Source of the DNA: JBMSHD01 sp049416425
Lineage (GTDB): Bacteria > Pseudomonadota > Gammaproteobacteria > Francisellales > Francisellaceae
Reading direction: 5' to 3'
Assembly (NCBI GenBank): GCA_049416425.1
Contig: JBMSHD010000026.1
Location: 1 to 20,457 of the forward strand
DNA: 20,457 nucleotides
Both the position numbers and the translations under genes were made by a program. Each line of letters opens with the position of its first letter. Positions within the stretch are counted from its first letter, which is position 1. Shown in pieces: positions 1 to 7,679 of the stretch. The notes under the pieces are model-generated. The model was given only the letters and a program-made list of their open reading frames with translations, was not told where the DNA came from and did not search any database.

Positions 1-20
1 TTGGAAGATATTTCGCCATG

Positions 21-52
21 AAAAAAAGGAAGTTATTTTGCGCGCGTTCCTT
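21..52 (-). terminator. possible terminator downstream of ssb
   Basis: An inverted repeat AAGGAA (26-31) / TTCCTT (47-52) has a 15-base loop and, read on the minus strand, is followed by a run of T (27-21). That is the order expected for a factor-independent terminator of the leftward ssb transcript. The stem is short and AT-rich and the loop is long, so this is a weak candidate. The rest of 1-147 shows no convincing gene: all plus-strand frames close within about 70 bases, and the only minus-strand start near the edge (ATG at 19-17) has no ribosome binding site. Confidence 0.25.
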
Positions 53-147
53 AATTAGTCCGTCTTAAAAAAAATAAACTTTATGCTATGTTTCCTGGTA
101 GGGAATTTACGGATAGATAGGAGAGCGTATTGCAAGGATTCTAACAG

Positions 148-648
148 TTAGAAAGGAATATCATCGTCATCGAAGTCATTGAGCTGACTTAGATCTGGTT
201 TTTGTGGCTGAGTCTGTTTCGGACCTCCTGGATGTTGAGGTCTTGAAAATGGCTGAGATCCGGCTGGAGTTTGCTGCTGTGAGAAATCGCCACTGGCATT
301 ATTGTCATTGCGAGAGCCCATCAATTGAACTTCGGTGGCGACGATTTCGGTGGTGTAGCGATCCTGACCGTTTTGATCCTGCCATTTGTTGGTTCGAATT
401 CGACCTTCAATATATAGCATTGAGCCTTTGCGACAGTATTGAGCCACCACCTCGGCAGATTTTCCAAATACAACAACTCGATGCCATTCGGTGTTTTCAA
501 TCAGTTGACCACTTTGGCGATCTTTATAGGCGTCGTTGGTTGCCATTCTTATGTTAGCGACAGTCGTGCCGCTTGGCATGTATCTGACCTCGGGATCTAC
601 GCCTAGTCGCCCCAACAGTATGACTTTGTTTACGGTGCCTTTTGCCAT
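148..648 (-). CDS. ssb: single-stranded DNA-binding protein
   Basis: Single-stranded DNA-binding protein of 166 residues, acting in replication, repair and recombination as a homotetramer in the family. Residues 1 to about 112 are the OB-fold; the start MAKGTVNKVILLGRLG and the segments TEWHRVVVFGKSAE and YIEGRIRTNKWQD are typical. A flexible linker rich in Q, P and G follows (about 113-153). The chain ends in the acidic tip DFDDDDIPF, which in this family binds partner proteins such as helicases and exonucleases. Length is normal for a proteobacterial SSB. The ATG is preceded by AAGG with about 8 bases of spacing on the minus strand. It lies 85 bases downstream of fumA on the same strand but probably has its own promoter. 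Nothing is odd about it. Confidence 0.97.
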   Translation of the reverse strand: MAKGTVNKVILLGRLGVDPEVRYMPSGTTVANIRMATNDAYKDRQSGQLIENTEWHRVVVFGKSAEVVAQYCRKGSMLYIEGRIRTNKWQDQNGQDRYTTEIVATEVQLMGSRNDNNASGDFSQQQTPAGSQPFSRPQHPGGPKQTQPQKPDLSQLNDFDDDDIPF

Positions 649-675
649 TTTTTTGACCTTATGATTTTATTTTTT

Positions 676-692
676 CAAACAGGATTTTAACA
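676..692 (-). promoter_or_regulatory. possible ssb promoter (extended -10)
   Basis: On the minus strand the sequence TGTTAAAAT (692-684) fits an extended -10 element, TGN followed by a 5/6 match to TATAAT. Transcription would start near 676, about 28 bases before the ssb ATG. No good -35 is seen at the right distance. This is a pattern match only. The same gap (649-733) also holds a 7-base inverted repeat, CAGTTTA (691-697) and TAAACTG (724-730), with a 26-base loop and no T tract, so I do not call it a terminator for fumA. Confidence 0.25.
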
Positions 693-733
693 GTTTAAAG
701 GATATGAGGTCTAGTAATAACTGTAAACTGAAC

Positions 734-2278
734 TCAATCAATCATATCTGCAATTTTGACTTTCCACTCGCCAGGTCCGGTTTTATGCACTGATTCGCCT
801 TTTGAATCCACGGCGACTGTCACCGGCATATCTTCGACTTCAAACTCATAGATCGCCTCCATGCCAAGATCGGCAAAAGCCACTACTTTGGCCTGGCGGA
901 TTGATTTGGAAATAAGATAAGCCGCACCACCGACAGCCATGAGATAGACGGCTTTGTGCTTTTTGATGGCGTCAATGGTGTTATCTCCTCGCTCGGCCTT
1001 TCCGACCATGCCGGCAATGCCGACCTGATCGAGCATAAATTCACTAAACTTATCCATGCGTGTGGCGGTAGTGGGACCGGCAGGACCGACGATCTCATCA
1101 CCGACAGGGTCGACAGGACCGACATAGTAGATGAACTTATTTTTAAGATCCACAGGCAGCGATTGACCGCTTGTCACCATATCGACGATGCGTTTATGTG
1201 CGGCATCACGACCGGTTAAGAGTTTTCCGTTTAACAGCAGAGTTTCACCGGGTTTAAAGGCTTCGATGTCGGCTTTGGTTAAGGTGTTCAAATCGACTCG
1301 GCGCATCGATTTGGTATCGATACCGTCAATCTCCGGCCAGTCAGAAAGATCAGGTAGCGGCAGTTTGGCGACGCCTGAGCCATCGAGGGTAAAGTGGATA
1401 TGGCGCGTGGCGGCGCAGTTTGGAATTAAGGCCACGGGTTTACAGGCAGCATGAGTCGGGTAGTCTTTGATCTTGACATCCAAAACGGTGGTAAGCCCGC
1501 CGAGCCCTTGGGCGCCGATTCCAAGGGAGTTGATCTTGTGATAAAGCTCGACTCTTAAGGCCTCAATATCATTTTGAGGACCACGTTGCAGAAGCTCAGC
1601 CATATTGATTTCCTCTCCTAGAGATTCTTTTGCCAGCAACATGGCTTTCTCTGCTGTGCCACCGATACCGATGCCGATGATTCCCGGTGGACACCAGCCG
1701 GCACCCATGGTTGGCAGCATTTCAACAACCCAATCGACGATGCTATCGCTCGGATTTAGCACTTTGAATTTGGATTTAAATTCAGAACCGCCTCCCTTTG
1801 CCGCCAGCTCGATTTCGATTTTGTCACCTGTTACCATATCGAGATGAACAATGGCTGGGGTGTTGTCTTTGGTGTTTTTACGCCCACCATGAGCCGGTGA
1901 CACCATCGAGGCTCGAAGTGGATTATCGGCATTCATATAGGCACGCCTTACCCCTTCGTTGACAAGCTCGGCGATGGTTCTGTCTGTTTGATCCAATCGA
2001 GCATCCATTCCTACCTTCACAAAGGCACAAACCATGCCGGTATCCTGACAGATCGGGCGATGACCAAAGGCGGCCATTTTTGAGTTGATTAAAATTTGAG
2101 CCATGGCGTCTTTCGCCGGTTTTGACTGCTCATGTTTATAAGCCTCATGCATGGCTTTGACGAAGTCTTTGGGATGGTAATAAGAGATAAATTGCAGGGC
2201 ATCAGCCACGCTTTGAATCAGGTCTTCGGCTTTAATCAGGGACATCATTATTTCCGGATAATCAATTTTGACTGACAT
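734..2278 (-). CDS. fumA: class I fumarate hydratase (4Fe-4S)
   Basis: Converts fumarate to L-malate in the TCA cycle, in the cytoplasm, using an oxygen-sensitive [4Fe-4S] cluster. The one-chain protein carries both the alpha and beta parts found as separate subunits in some bacteria. With the ATG start it has 514 residues. The three cluster cysteines can be placed: C77 in RPICQDTG, C196 in GAGWCPPG and C288 in PNCAATRHIHF. The 119-residue gap between the first two equals that of E. coli FumA as I recall it. The C-terminal half has the typical GPVDPVGDEIVGPAGPTTATR segment. The frame stays open upstream to a TTG at 2314, but I chose the ATG at 2278 because MSVKIDYPEIM starts a normal family N-terminus; no strong ribosome binding site supports either. 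It is divergent from maf, with 57 bases between start codons. FumA and FumB type cannot be separated here. Confidence 0.93.
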   Translation of the reverse strand: MSVKIDYPEIMMSLIKAEDLIQSVADALQFISYYHPKDFVKAMHEAYKHEQSKPAKDAMAQILINSKMAAFGHRPICQDTGMVCAFVKVGMDARLDQTDRTIAELVNEGVRRAYMNADNPLRASMVSPAHGGRKNTKDNTPAIVHLDMVTGDKIEIELAAKGGGSEFKSKFKVLNPSDSIVDWVVEMLPTMGAGWCPPGIIGIGIGGTAEKAMLLAKESLGEEINMAELLQRGPQNDIEALRVELYHKINSLGIGAQGLGGLTTVLDVKIKDYPTHAACKPVALIPNCAATRHIHFTLDGSGVAKLPLPDLSDWPEIDGIDTKSMRRVDLNTLTKADIEAFKPGETLLLNGKLLTGRDAAHKRIVDMVTSGQSLPVDLKNKFIYYVGPVDPVGDEIVGPAGPTTATRMDKFSEFMLDQVGIAGMVGKAERGDNTIDAIKKHKAVYLMAVGGAAYLISKSIRQAKVVAFADLGMEAIYEFEVEDMPVTVAVDSKGESVHKTGPGEWKVKIADMID

Positions 2279-2335
2279 TTTATCGCATCTATAGGTAAAA
2301 TAGAAAACAAACAAGCGGCAAATAAAAGCGAAAAA

Positions 2336-2908
2336 ATGATTTATCTGGCCTCAAGCTCGCCAAGACGAGCCGAATTATTAAGACAGCTTAATATTGATTT
2401 TAAACAGTTTGCCGTCAATATCGATGAGGCGGTGCTGATCGATGAAAAACCGTTGGCGTATCTCAACCGTATCGTTCAAATGAAGCTGGCGGTGGCGGTA
2501 GATCTATGCGGGGATCTCTCACCGGTTCTTGTTGCCGATACCATCGTCTGCCAAGGGGATATCATCATGGGCAAGCCACGGGATTTTGAGGAATTTAAAA
2601 CCTTTATGCGGCGGCTTAATAACTCAACGCATGAGGTTTTTACCGCGATTGGTATTCAATATCAACAAACTCCTCATTTTCAATGCGTGACCAATACGGT
2701 TCAATTTGCCAGCCTCTCGGATCAGGATATGTGCGATTATTGGCACACTGCTGAGCCTCAGGACAAGGCAGGCGGCTATGCCATTCAAGGAATTGGTGCG
2801 ATGTTCATCAAAAAAATAACCGGCAGTTTCAGTGCCATTATGGGGCTGCCTTTGTATGAAGTCATGGCGTTGCTTAAGAAAATTGGTTATCGTCACGGCA
2901 TGAACTAA
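2336..2908 (+). CDS. maf: Maf-family dTTP/UTP pyrophosphatase
   Basis: Nucleotide pyrophosphatase of the Maf/Ham1 fold, 190 residues. In this family it hydrolyses nucleoside triphosphates (dTTP, UTP and modified forms) to monophosphate and pyrophosphate, cleaning the nucleotide pool. Visible motifs are ASSSPRRAELL (residues 5-15), VADT (66-69), GKP (79-81), STHEVFTAI (97-105) and EPQDKAGGYAIQG (140-152). The last, with K after D and a Y before AIQG, fits the YhdE (dTTP/UTP) subgroup better than the YceF (7-methyl-GTP) subgroup. The ATG at 2336 sits behind an A-rich leader with no clear ribosome binding site. The next gene starts 20 bases after the stop on the same strand, so the two may be co-transcribed, though no functional link is known to me. 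Confidence 0.9.
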   Translation: MIYLASSSPRRAELLRQLNIDFKQFAVNIDEAVLIDEKPLAYLNRIVQMKLAVAVDLCGDLSPVLVADTIVCQGDIIMGKPRDFEEFKTFMRRLNNSTHEVFTAIGIQYQQTPHFQCVTNTVQFASLSDQDMCDYWHTAEPQDKAGGYAIQGIGAMFIKKITGSFSAIMGLPLYEVMALLKKIGYRHGMN

Positions 2909-2928
2909 GCTTTTAGTATCACATCACC

Positions 2929-5568
2929 ATGGAAAGCTATAAACCCTATTTTGATCTCTTTGCCTCATTGGATGAAAGCAGTCTGGTGATCACCGTCAAT
3001 AAGCGTCTGAGTCAGCATTTGCTCGCCGGTTATTTGAAATATCTTCGCCATAAGCGAGGCAGCTCAATCATCATGCGATCAGCGGTTTTGTCTCTCAATG
3101 ACTGGATTGAGCGGCTTTATCATGATGCCTGTCAATATGGTGAGGAGTTGGCTGATGTTATCGATGATAGTGAAGTCGAGATCCTGTTCTCGGAGATTGT
3201 GATAAAACGCCATGAACATCTGAGCGCCTCGTCCTGTTCCAGAGAGCTTGTCTCAGCCTGGCAGCGCCTTAATCAGTGGCAGATTGAGTTATCCGAGCTT
3301 GTTGCCTGGCTTGATAATAAAAATACGGCGTTTTTCTATGATTGTGCCCTGGAATTTGAGCGTTTGTGTCGAGAGAAACACTGGATTGATAGCAGCCGGC
3401 TTATCAATGAGTTGATGGCTTTGAATCAGAGATGTTATCCGTCGCTAAAAGGCATTGAAAAAGTTTATTTTGTTGGTTTTGATATTAAATCGCCGGCATT
3501 GTGTCAGTGGATAGCCAGACTTGAGATGATCGGTATCACTGTTTCTGATTGGTCGCTCAATACCGTAGCAGCCAAGGTCGATGTTGTGACCTGTGACAGT
3601 GAAGCCGATGAGATTAAATATGCCGCACAGATGGCAGCAAGTCTGACGGCTATTGATAAGAAAGCGCGAGTCGGGATTGTGGTGCTTGATATGCAGTCTT
3701 CTTTTGCACTGTTAAGAAGGCTGCTGGATGCCGAATTAGTCAATGAGCAGCACCGTCTTTCAGGGGATATCGATAATCAGGTGAGACCCTATACGATATC
3801 AGCAGGGCAGCCATTGTCTGAGATACCGATAATTGCTCAGCTGATAAAATGGTTGAATTTATTTCAGGCTGGCGATTGGGAGTCGATCACCACGGCATTG
3901 AACTCACCTTTTATCGCCGGCGTGAAAACACATGGCAGAAACAGGCAAGCACAGTTATACGCGCTTAAAAAACAGGTGCCGTTAAAAGTTTCATGGCAGG
4001 TGTTATCGCCACTTTTGGCGCTTTATTTGCAAGAGGATGAGCCCCTTTTGATCTCGATTGAGGCAATAAGTTCTCTGTGGGAAATGGCACATAAGCCAAT
4101 CTCGGCAATGACATTTATTGAGCGTATAAAGTCTGCTTTAACCGCCTTGGGATGGCCAGGAGAGATTCCGTTGAGCAGTAGCGAACATCAGGCGACAGCA
4201 AGCTTTTACAGCTGTTTTAATACGCTTTTATTATCTCAGCGCCTGGGGCGTCAGTATACATTACGCCAGTGGTTGTATCGTTTACAGCAATTATTGCAAC
4301 AGGAGTTGTTTCAGCCTGAGAGCAATGCCGAGGCACAAATACATGTTCTGGGTATGCTGGAATGTTCGGAGATCTTTTTTGATCGTCTGTTTGTGTTGGG
4401 AATGACGGATGAGTTGTGGCCTGCAACCACTAAAGCGCATCCGCTTTTGCCTTACCAGCTGCAGAAGCAGTATGATATGCCTCATGTCAATAACGACAGA
4501 GAGCTGCTGTTTGCCAAAGCCGTTAGTGAGCGTCTTTTGCATCAGGCTGAAAGGCTTACCATCAGTTATAGCGGTTTCAGTGAAAATGGTGAAAATCGAG
4601 TATCACCTCTGTTTGACCATTTTCCAGTACAGCCGGCTGTTATTAATCGCGGCGAAAATGGAGCGGCTGTTATGTTTGAAACACAGCCTGATTATATGCC
4701 TGCCCTTAATATGGAAGCGATATCGTCCGTGAAAGGGGGAGTGCAGATTCTCAAAAACATGGCGGATTGTCCTTATCGCGCTGCCTTGATTCATCGTCTT
4801 GATCTTGAAGGCTATCCAGAGCATCTCTTGGCGCTTGAAGCGGTTGAAAAGGGGATAATTATCCATGCGGTGCTTGAGCGGGTGTGGAGAGAGCTTCGCA
4901 CGCAACAGCGCTTGCTTGAGCTGGATGATGATGCATTACAAGTGATAATCCAAGGGGCGTTGAATCAGGCGCTTCAAGTTTATCCTGGCGGCTATCGTTT
5001 CGTCCCGGCATTTATCAAAAAACTGGAATTGATGCGCCTTCAACAGCTGGTGCTAAAATGGCTTCAGTATGAAAAATCGCGCCATGAAGGATTTGATATT
5101 ATCGCCTTGGAGAAAAGGATCGAGTTGAAATTGGCAGGGGTGGCGCTGACTTTGCGTATCGATCGAATCGATCGGCTTGATCGCGGCGCTGTTGTTATCA
5201 TCGATTATAAGACCGGACAGAATTTCAGCATAAAAAAATTGCTTGAAGATCCGATTGGCGAGCCACAACTGCCGCTTTATGCCATTTATGAAGAGGCCGA
5301 TGCGGTGGCTGTTGCCGTGGTGCATGGCAGAAACATAAAGTTCGAGACGGTATCAGGCATTGAAAACTGGCTAACGGAAAGCCTGCCTGTGACCTATGGC
5401 GATAAAAAAGGGCAGCTTCAGAACTTTGACGAGTTGAGAGATTTCTGGCGTCAAAACTTAAGTCGGACGATGGAGCGATTTATCGCCGGTGATATCACGC
5501 TGACACCATCACCACAACACTGCCAGTTCTGCCGTTTTGGCGCTATCTGCAGACACAGTGTAGTATGA
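2929..5568 (+). CDS. AddB-like PD-(D/E)XK nuclease with Fe-S cluster
   Basis: Predicted DNA-repair nuclease of 879 residues, like the 'probable DNA repair protein' family of gammaproteobacteria, related to AddB of AddAB. The N-terminal two thirds look like an inactivated UvrD/RecB helicase: no Walker A motif (GxGKT type) is present, but IHVLGMLECSEIFFDRLFVLGMTDELWP-like helicase motif remnants remain near 4340-4430. The C-terminus is a RecB-type nuclease: H646 in IHAVLERVW, D745 in RIDRID, and D759-Y-K761 in IIDYKTGQ. Four cysteines, C614 (DCPYR) and C865-x2-C868-x5-C874, fit the iron-sulphur staple seen in AddB and Dna2. The expected partner, an active UvrD/RecB-like helicase-nuclease, is not in this window. 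No ribosome binding site stands out before the ATG at 2929. Function in end resection or repair is inferred from family. Confidence 0.85.
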   Translation: MESYKPYFDLFASLDESSLVITVNKRLSQHLLAGYLKYLRHKRGSSIIMRSAVLSLNDWIERLYHDACQYGEELADVIDDSEVEILFSEIVIKRHEHLSASSCSRELVSAWQRLNQWQIELSELVAWLDNKNTAFFYDCALEFERLCREKHWIDSSRLINELMALNQRCYPSLKGIEKVYFVGFDIKSPALCQWIARLEMIGITVSDWSLNTVAAKVDVVTCDSEADEIKYAAQMAASLTAIDKKARVGIVVLDMQSSFALLRRLLDAELVNEQHRLSGDIDNQVRPYTISAGQPLSEIPIIAQLIKWLNLFQAGDWESITTALNSPFIAGVKTHGRNRQAQLYALKKQVPLKVSWQVLSPLLALYLQEDEPLLISIEAISSLWEMAHKPISAMTFIERIKSALTALGWPGEIPLSSSEHQATASFYSCFNTLLLSQRLGRQYTLRQWLYRLQQLLQQELFQPESNAEAQIHVLGMLECSEIFFDRLFVLGMTDELWPATTKAHPLLPYQLQKQYDMPHVNNDRELLFAKAVSERLLHQAERLTISYSGFSENGENRVSPLFDHFPVQPAVINRGENGAAVMFETQPDYMPALNMEAISSVKGGVQILKNMADCPYRAALIHRLDLEGYPEHLLALEAVEKGIIIHAVLERVWRELRTQQRLLELDDDALQVIIQGALNQALQVYPGGYRFVPAFIKKLELMRLQQLVLKWLQYEKSRHEGFDIIALEKRIELKLAGVALTLRIDRIDRLDRGAVVIIDYKTGQNFSIKKLLEDPIGEPQLPLYAIYEEADAVAVAVVHGRNIKFETVSGIENWLTESLPVTYGDKKGQLQNFDELRDFWRQNLSRTMERFIAGDITLTPSPQHCQFCRFGAICRHSVV

Positions 5569-5669
5569 TTTTTCAAGTTTTTTCCCACCCCTCCCTTTAT
5601 GTCAGCATAGGTTTATACATAAGTTCTTAAACAATGGCTAAAGCATTACAAATCAAACAGAACATATTT
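5569..5669. other. convergent intergenic gap, boundary of polysaccharide region
   Basis: These 101 bases separate the stop codons of two converging genes. The stretch has T-runs near 5569-5583 and a C-rich tract near 5584-5596. I looked for a hairpin followed by T on either strand and found only short stems (TATG/CATA at 5598-5609), so no terminator is called. There are no direct repeats, tRNA remnants or integrase traces that would mark an insertion boundary. It marks the change from housekeeping genes to polysaccharide genes. Confidence 0.5.
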
Positions 5670-7526
5670 TTAAACGACATGCTGTTTGCCATTGATCTCT
5701 TCAGCCTGATAGTCCGTACGATCATGATCCGCGACAATCCGCATCAGTTTCTCGCGACTGATATTTGCCAACAGATCCTCAATCTCCGAGTTGATGATAT
5801 CGAGAGAGACCAGCGATTCATTCTCTGATATGAGCAGCTTGTCAAAACCGGAGGCTTTTAATTTTGATTTGTCATAAAAGAGCTCCTCATACATCTTCTC
5901 CCCAGGGCGCAGACCGGTAAATTCGATATCGATATCGACATAGGGTTTCTTACCCGATAAGCGAATCAGCTCTTCTGCCAGATCTTTGATCTTTATGGGT
6001 TGCCCCATCTCCAGCACAAAAGTCTCTCCTCCCTGTCCAACCGATGCCGACAGCGTCACCAACAATGCGGCTTCGGGAATGGTCATGAAATAGCGCTCTA
6101 TATTTTTATCGGTTACCGTCAGTGGCCCTCCTTTTGCAAGTTGACTTCTAAACAGCGGAATGACGCTGCCGGTGGAGCCTAAGACATTGCCAAAGCGTGT
6201 GATAATGAAGCGAGTATTCGATTTGGCATTGGCTTTTGCCGAGACATAAAGCTCGGCGATGCGTTTTGTCGCGCCCATGATGTTTGTGGGTCTGACGGCT
6301 TTATCGGTGGATACCAGCACAAATTTAGCCACTTTATACTTCTCGGCGAGCGTGGTCATCACTCGAGTGCCGATAATGTTGTTATAGATGGCGCTAACGG
6401 TTTGTGTTTCAAGCATTGGAACGTGTTTGTAGGCGGCGGCGTGAAAGATAATATCGATATTTTCATCGACCAGAATGTCGTTGAGCAGCCTGAAATCAGT
6501 GACGGAAGCCAATACGCACAAGAGCGCGGTTGAGGCGCTGTGTTTCTCTAATTCCATTTCCGCTTTATAGAGATTGTATTCGCTGTGATCAAGAATAATC
6601 AGCTTTTTTAAATTGGCGTGTAAAAGCAACTGGCGACAGATTTCATAGCCGATAGAGCCGCCACCGCCTGTGACTAAAACCGTGGCGTTATCGTATTGTG
6701 AATGCAATTGGCTTTCGTGAATAAAGACCTGCTCTCTGCCTAGAAGCTCTTCGATTGATACCTCTTTTAAGTCGGTGTGTTCGGCACCTCGGGTGAGCTC
6801 TAAAATCGACGGCGTAATCTTGATGCGACAGCCAGTATTTTGGCATTGAAGATAGACTTCTCTCAATCCTCTGGCACCTAGCGATGGCATGGCGATGACG
6901 ATCTCATCTATTTTAAATTGGCGGATAAATTCATTGCTTTTTAATTGTGAGATTGCACCGACGATGGGAATGCCGCTTAATTTTTTGCCATGAAGTTCAG
7001 GATTGTCGTCAAAAATGGCGACAACTCGATAGGGGGTTTGAAGATACTCATTTTCGATTAAAAACAGATTGGCACCGTCTCCAGCACCTAGTAATATAAT
7101 TTTTCGACCCGTTTTGACTTTTTCTTTTTTTGCCATGACAAATTGCCGGAAAAAAAATCGACCAGCCAGCATACAAAACAGCGTCATCAACGGGAAAAAT
7201 ATCACATGTGCTCGCTGAATGCTCATTAGTTGATCGATGAAAAATTCCATACCAAAAAATAACAGCGACCCGATGATAACGGCGTAGATGTTTTTGTATA
7301 AATCATTGACGGAGACTTTTTTCCATAAAGCGGCATAAGTGCGATAACACTTTAAAACCACGGCGTAAGCAAGAAAAATTTCAAGCTCTTGTCTTAGAAA
7401 GATCTCATTTATCGACTGTGGGTAAATTAAGAGACAGACAAAAAACCAGGACGCAAGTGCGCATGCGATGTCAAAGCTAAATACCAGCCAGGCTTTTTTG
7501 TTTTTGAGTAGACTTGTTTTTATCAT
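5670..7526 (-). CDS. wbpM: membrane UDP-GlcNAc 4,6-dehydratase (WbpM/PglF type)
   Basis: Nucleotide-sugar dehydratase that in this family turns UDP-GlcNAc into UDP-2-acetamido-2,6-dideoxy-4-hexulose, the precursor of QuiNAc, FucNAc and bacillosamine. About 618 residues. Hydrophobic segments near residues 13-36, 48-66, 80-98 and 108-126 form the membrane anchor. A first Rossmann-like domain has LLGAGDGAN (145-153). The catalytic SDR domain has VTGGGGSIG (285-293) and FHAAAYKHVPMLE. The active-site stretch STDKAVRPTNIMGATKR places D408, K409, M417 and K421; Met replaces the usual SDR tyrosine, as in the PglF/WbpM group. I chose the ATG at 7526 over one at 7565 because AAGGAG lies 11 bases upstream (7543-7538), while the longer start has no such site. 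It is transcribed away from the main operon. A role in making a 6-deoxy sugar for the same polysaccharide is inferred. Confidence 0.92.
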   Translation of the reverse strand: MIKTSLLKNKKAWLVFSFDIACALASWFFVCLLIYPQSINEIFLRQELEIFLAYAVVLKCYRTYAALWKKVSVNDLYKNIYAVIIGSLLFFGMEFFIDQLMSIQRAHVIFFPLMTLFCMLAGRFFFRQFVMAKKEKVKTGRKIILLGAGDGANLFLIENEYLQTPYRVVAIFDDNPELHGKKLSGIPIVGAISQLKSNEFIRQFKIDEIVIAMPSLGARGLREVYLQCQNTGCRIKITPSILELTRGAEHTDLKEVSIEELLGREQVFIHESQLHSQYDNATVLVTGGGGSIGYEICRQLLLHANLKKLIILDHSEYNLYKAEMELEKHSASTALLCVLASVTDFRLLNDILVDENIDIIFHAAAYKHVPMLETQTVSAIYNNIIGTRVMTTLAEKYKVAKFVLVSTDKAVRPTNIMGATKRIAELYVSAKANAKSNTRFIITRFGNVLGSTGSVIPLFRSQLAKGGPLTVTDKNIERYFMTIPEAALLVTLSASVGQGGETFVLEMGQPIKIKDLAEELIRLSGKKPYVDIDIEFTGLRPGEKMYEELFYDKSKLKASGFDKLLISENESLVSLDIINSEIEDLLANISREKLMRIVADHDRTDYQAEEINGKQHVV

Positions 7527-7578
7527 CCTGATTCGATCTCCTTGTGACTCAAAAAAATGAAGCATAAAATTATTGTTT

Positions 7579-7606
7579 ATTTTATATTTATATAATTTTA
7601 AATCAA
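7579..7606 (-). promoter_or_regulatory. possible promoter for the 4,6-dehydratase gene
   Basis: On the minus strand TTGATT (7606-7601, 4/6 match to TTGACA) is followed after 16 bases by TAAAAT (7584-7579, 5/6 match to TATAAT). Transcription would start near 7572, leaving a leader of about 45 bases that contains the AAGGAG site before the ATG at 7526. The region is so AT-rich that chance matches are common, so this is a weak call. Confidence 0.3.
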
Positions 7607-7618
7607 TTATGTCATGTG

Positions 7619-7647
7619 TTGATCAATAATAAATAATTATATATATT
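7619..7647 (+). promoter_or_regulatory. possible promoter of the plus-strand polysaccharide operon
   Basis: TTGATC (7619-7624, 4/6 match to TTGACA), a 17-base spacer and TATATT (7642-7647, 5/6 match to TATAAT) lie in the very AT-rich divergent region. Transcription would start near 7654, about 25 bases before the first ATG at 7680. TTGATC is part of the palindrome TTGATCAA (7619-7626), which could also be read from the other strand or bind a regulator. No known operator is recognised. Chance matches are likely in such AT-rich DNA. Confidence 0.35.
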
Positions 7648-7679
7648 TAAAAAAATAGTATTTACCAACCTGAGTGTTT

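Noticed and set aside
139..153. Perfect palindrome TTCTAACAGTTAGAA over the ssb stop codon
   Set aside because: Stem of 6 with a 3-base loop, AT-rich, no following T tract; too weak to call a terminator or operator.
204..557. 117-codon open frame on the plus strand opposite ssb
   Set aside because: Lies entirely antisense to ssb, has no recognisable protein features and no ribosome binding site.
1071..1130. Repeated 'caggaccgac' units in fumA
   Set aside because: They encode the normal fumarase segment with repeated Gly-Pro and Val-Gly-Pro; not a DNA repeat element.
5158..5185. GATC-rich near-tandem stretch
   Set aside because: Explained by the coding of repeated Ile-Asp-Arg and Leu-Asp-Arg around the nuclease active site.
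5634..5828. 64-codon open frame on the plus strand
   Set aside because: Almost entirely antisense to the end of the 4,6-dehydratase gene and without protein-like features.
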